Shown here piece after piece: positions 61,283 to 64,000 of a stretch of DNA of 64,000 bases. The stretch comes from Bacteroidota bacterium (GTDB lineage: Bacteria; Bacteroidota; Ignavibacteria; Ignavibacteriales; Ignavibacteriaceae), in the NCBI GenBank assembly GCA_022708025.1, contig JAKIZM010000005.1:1-64000 (forward strand), given 5' to 3'. The notes below the pieces were generated by a model that saw nothing but the letters and a program-made list of their open reading frames with translations, made no database searches and was not told the DNA's origin. The position numbers and the translations under genes are program-made. Each line of letters opens with the position of its first letter. Positions within the stretch are counted from its first letter, which is position 1.

Positions 61283-64000
61283 ATGATTGACACCAAAATA
61301 AAGCTTATACAAGAATACCTGAAGAAAGTTAAATCTGCTAATAAAGAGCTTACCAAGAAGGAAGCTTTTAAAGATTTACTTAACCGCTTATATGCTGATG
61401 ATAAAGAAATAATCAGACTGATTGATAAAATTACCCTTGGCTCCGAAAGAACAATTCTAAATATTCCAAGAAAAGATAAAATTCACAGAGGCAGTGCTGA
61501 TACACTTTTTAATAACATTATAATTGAATTTGAAAATGATCTTAAGATTACTCTTGATCATTCTAAAGAACAGCTTGCCGGCTATTTGCTTGGGCAGTTA
61601 AGATCAGGTGAAGGTTACAACTTTACTTTGATTGCATCAGATTTTATTAATTGGAAAGTATTTGTGCCTGATGTTAGTCAGCTTGAAGGAATTGAAAATC
61701 TTCAGGAACACGAGCTTGTTCTAAACGAAGTTAAGAGCTCAGCTTTTGTATTAAACGAAAGAAATACTGAAGAATTTTTCTATTGGATTGATCGGTTCCT
61801 TTTCAAAGAAGAAAAACTGAAGGCCACACTAAAGAGGATTGAAGAGGCTTTTGGATATCAAAGCTATGTTTTTATTGAATCTTTCCGTGAGTTGAACAAA
61901 TGGTTTAATGAAGCGAAAAAATTTGGTGAAGTTCAGGTTTCTTATGAGCAGTGGAGTAAGTTTTTAAGTATTGCTTACGGAAGCTTTGATGCTCGTGATA
62001 ATATTTTTCTGATACATACTTACCTTAGTGTTTTTTCAAAGATGCTTGCTTATAGTGTCGTTTCGAACGATGATTATATTGACGATACTGAACTAAGGTC
62101 TATTCTTGACGGAACAATATTTTACAAATATAATATCCGAAATTTTGTTGATAATGATTTCTTCCATTGGATAAATACGGAACGGAGTTTCAATAATCTG
62201 AAGAAAGTTTTTCGCCTTATTGCTCAGGAAATTTCCAATTTTGATTTTGAAAATGTTGATGAAGATGTTCTTAAAGGTGTCTATCAGGAACTGATTGATA
62301 TTGATACAAGACATTCACTCGGTGAGTATTATACTCCGGATTGGCTTTGCGAAAGAATTGTTCAGGAGTTTAAGTTTAGTAAAACAGATAAGATATTAGA
62401 CCCTGCTTGCGGAAGCGGTTCTTTTTTAAGAGCGGCAATTCACAGAGTTAAAGAACTTAATCCTGATATAACGGTTGAAGAGATTAACGATCAGATTTAC
62501 GGAATTGATATTCATCCGTTGAGTGTTCAGATTGCTAAAACAACACTGTTGCTTGCACTTGGTAAAGAAATTATAAATGCAAAGAAACCGATTTACCTTA
62601 ACATAATTCTTGCAAACACACTGCTTGCACCTGAAGGTGTTCAGAATCTTTTTGGAAATGAGTTTCTTTTAAACATTGATAAAGAAAAATATCACTTAAC
62701 CACACAAATACTTGAAGATGTTAATTTGTTTGATGAAGCACTTGGCATTTGCGATGATCTTGCAGAACAAACAATGGGAAGGAAAGAATCCGCCTTAGGC
62801 GGAGAAGAAGTATTTGAAAATATTTTCAGAAAACATTTTGAAAAGAGCGGAAATAAATCCGGCGCAAATAAACAAGTAATAGAAAGCTTTTATAAAATTT
62901 ATCTTGGATTGAAAGCGGTTAAAGAGAAGGGTAGAGACAGCATCTGGAAATTTATTGTTCAGAACCTTTACAAACCATATTTTCTTGCAGGCAAGTTTGA
63001 TTATGTAATTGGCAATCCGCCCTGGTTTACTTATAGCTCAATAAGGAATGAAGATTATCAGAATATACTTAATGCTTTGGCTGATAAGTATGAAGTTAAG
63101 CCGGAAAAAGTTGCAAACTTTCCTCATCTTGAAATTGCTGCAATATTTTTGGCATACTGCAGCAGTTATTTTTTAAGCAAGCGAGGAAAAATTTCTTTTG
63201 TTTTACCAAGAAGTTTCTTTAGTGCTGATCACCATGATAATACGAGAAGCGGAAAAGCAATTGGATTTAAGCTTACTCAGATCTGGGATTTGAAAGATGT
63301 ATCACCTCTTTTCAGAATTCCAAGTTGTGTTTTCTTTGCTGAACCTTCCAAAGCTGGAGAAAAAAAGAAGACTCCTATCTCTGGTTTACAAGGTAATATT
63401 TTTAACGGCAAACTTACAGAACATAATTGCAATCTTTTAAATGCAAAAGAAAGTATAACCGAAGAAGCTGTTAAGTGGTATTATATAAAACAAGGGAAAG
63501 CTTCTGCTATTTCTAATAAGAGAACGAAGAGTAATACAAATGAAAATCCTTATAAGAAACATTTTAAGCAAGGCGCTACTATTGTTCCAAGATGCTTTTA
63601 TTTTGTTGAGCTGGATCAGGAAATTCCTAAAGATTTTGAGAACAGAATTATAAATATCAAAACTACCGAAGCAATTGAAGCTGATGCAAAAAAGCCCTGG
63701 AAAGGGTTGAAGTTTACTGGAAGGATTGAAAGTAAATTTATTTTCCGGACAGCATTAGCGAAAAGTATTTTACCTTTTGCTTTGTATAAACCTGATTTAA
63801 TTGTGTTGCCAATATTAGTAGAAAAGAATAATGAGGGAAGAAAAAAAATAAAACTACAATCTTCAAAAGATTTAATGCAGGAAGGTTATTTGAACGCTTC
63901 TAAATGGTTTAATAATGTTGAAAACATCTGGCAGATTCATAGAACTGAAAAGAATAAAAATATAGCCAGCAAGGATTATTTAAACTGGCAGAATAAATTA
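61283..64000 (+). CDS. Large N6-adenine DNA methylase, type IIG-like restriction-modification enzyme (partial, right edge)
   Basis: At least 906 residues are open to the window end with no stop. SAM motif I is DPACGSGSF with Asp at residue 373, and the N6 catalytic motif is NPPW at 578-581, preceded by GEYYTPDWLC, typical of Eco57I-type methylases. An N-terminal part has a possible PD-(D/E)xK nuclease pattern (Asp 73 in GSADTLFN, then IIEFENDLK with Glu 82 and 84). So cutting and methylation may be on one chain. The ATG at 61283 is the only start after an in-frame stop at 61250. A methylase without nuclease is the alternative. Confidence 0.88.
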   Translation, partial: MIDTKIKLIQEYLKKVKSANKELTKKEAFKDLLNRLYADDKEIIRLIDKITLGSERTILNIPRKDKIHRGSADTLFNNIIIEFENDLKITLDHSKEQLAGYLLGQLRSGEGYNFTLIASDFINWKVFVPDVSQLEGIENLQEHELVLNEVKSSAFVLNERNTEEFFYWIDRFLFKEEKLKATLKRIEEAFGYQSYVFIESFRELNKWFNEAKKFGEVQVSYEQWSKFLSIAYGSFDARDNIFLIHTYLSVFSKMLAYSVVSNDDYIDDTELRSILDGTIFYKYNIRNFVDNDFFHWINTERSFNNLKKVFRLIAQEISNFDFENVDEDVLKGVYQELIDIDTRHSLGEYYTPDWLCERIVQEFKFSKTDKILDPACGSGSFLRAAIHRVKELNPDITVEEINDQIYGIDIHPLSVQIAKTTLLLALGKEIINAKKPIYLNIILANTLLAPEGVQNLFGNEFLLNIDKEKYHLTTQILEDVNLFDEALGICDDLAEQTMGRKESALGGEEVFENIFRKHFEKSGNKSGANKQVIESFYKIYLGLKAVKEKGRDSIWKFIVQNLYKPYFLAGKFDYVIGNPPWFTYSSIRNEDYQNILNALADKYEVKPEKVANFPHLEIAAIFLAYCSSYFLSKRGKISFVLPRSFFSADHHDNTRSGKAIGFKLTQIWDLKDVSPLFRIPSCVFFAEPSKAGEKKKTPISGLQGNIFNGKLTEHNCNLLNAKESITEEAVKWYYIKQGKASAISNKRTKSNTNENPYKKHFKQGATIVPRCFYFVELDQEIPKDFENRIINIKTTEAIEADAKKPWKGLKFTGRIESKFIFRTALAKSILPFALYKPDLIVLPILVEKNNEGRKKIKLQSSKDLMQEGYLNASKWFNNVENIWQIHRTEKNKNIASKDYLNWQNKL

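Overview
The window is an AT-rich chromosomal segment from a free-living member of the Bacteroidota/Chlorobiota/Ignavibacteriota group, most likely an Ignavibacteria-like organism. This rests on several sequence features. There is a complete alternative complex III (Act) respiratory cluster. There are type IX secretion-related outer-membrane proteins (a PorD/DUF4835 protein and a PorV/PorQ-type barrel). Serine palmitoyltransferase is of the Bacteroidota kind. Several promoters match the Bacteroidota -33/-7 pattern (TTTG, about 20 nt, TAnnTTTG). TTG and GTG start codons are common. No rRNA, CRISPR array or complete transposon was seen.

Layout. 1-1.35 kb: two bacterial-microcompartment (BMC) shell proteins. 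1.35-4.9 kb: YbbR protein, thymidylate kinase, an S41 processing protease and a small zinc-ribbon membrane protein. 5.1-19.9 kb: one long respiratory cluster with ActA, a 58-aa Tat-signal-like ORF, ActB, ActC, an ActD-ActE fusion, ActF and a membrane cytochrome c. It continues with SCO, an A2-type cytochrome c oxidase (order I-III-IV-II), CtaB and a polytopic cytochrome c protein. Electrons would run from menaquinol through ACIII and its cytochromes to the CuA/aa3 oxidase, with SCO and CtaB supplying copper and heme. 20-26.4 kb (minus strand): a MoxR-type AAA+/VWA pair, a serine hydrolase, and a tRNA-Leu-tig-clpP unit with a good promoter and terminator. 26.5-32.8 kb: PP2C phosphatase and a receptor-like Ser/Thr kinase, a membrane zincin with TPR-like repeats, and a CCA-adding-type enzyme. 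33.5-39.4 kb: a TolC / MacA / ATPase / two-permease export operon. 39.5-43.3 kb: outer-membrane proteins. 43.3-48.8 kb: a HEAT-cyclophilin fusion and a candidate ceramide locus (GNAT acyltransferase, serine palmitoyltransferase, NAD-dependent reductase). 48.8-58.8 kb: a CX4CH lipoprotein, a decayed tRNA next to tRNA-Ala, then MATE, SpoIID, Maf, flippase-like, YtxH, EF-G-like, HIT and MORN-type genes and a CAU-anticodon tRNA. 59-64 kb: an accessory region with a class II Fic protein, an array of phased 14-bp repeats over its promoter, GC-rich inverted elements, and a large restriction-modification methylase that runs off the right edge.

The points most worth following are: the phased repeat array on the fic promoter; the three-gene ceramide locus; the BMC shell pair with no enzymes beside it in the window; the small ORF between actA and actB; and the tRNA pseudogene. 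All functional assignments are from motifs read by eye; no database search was run.
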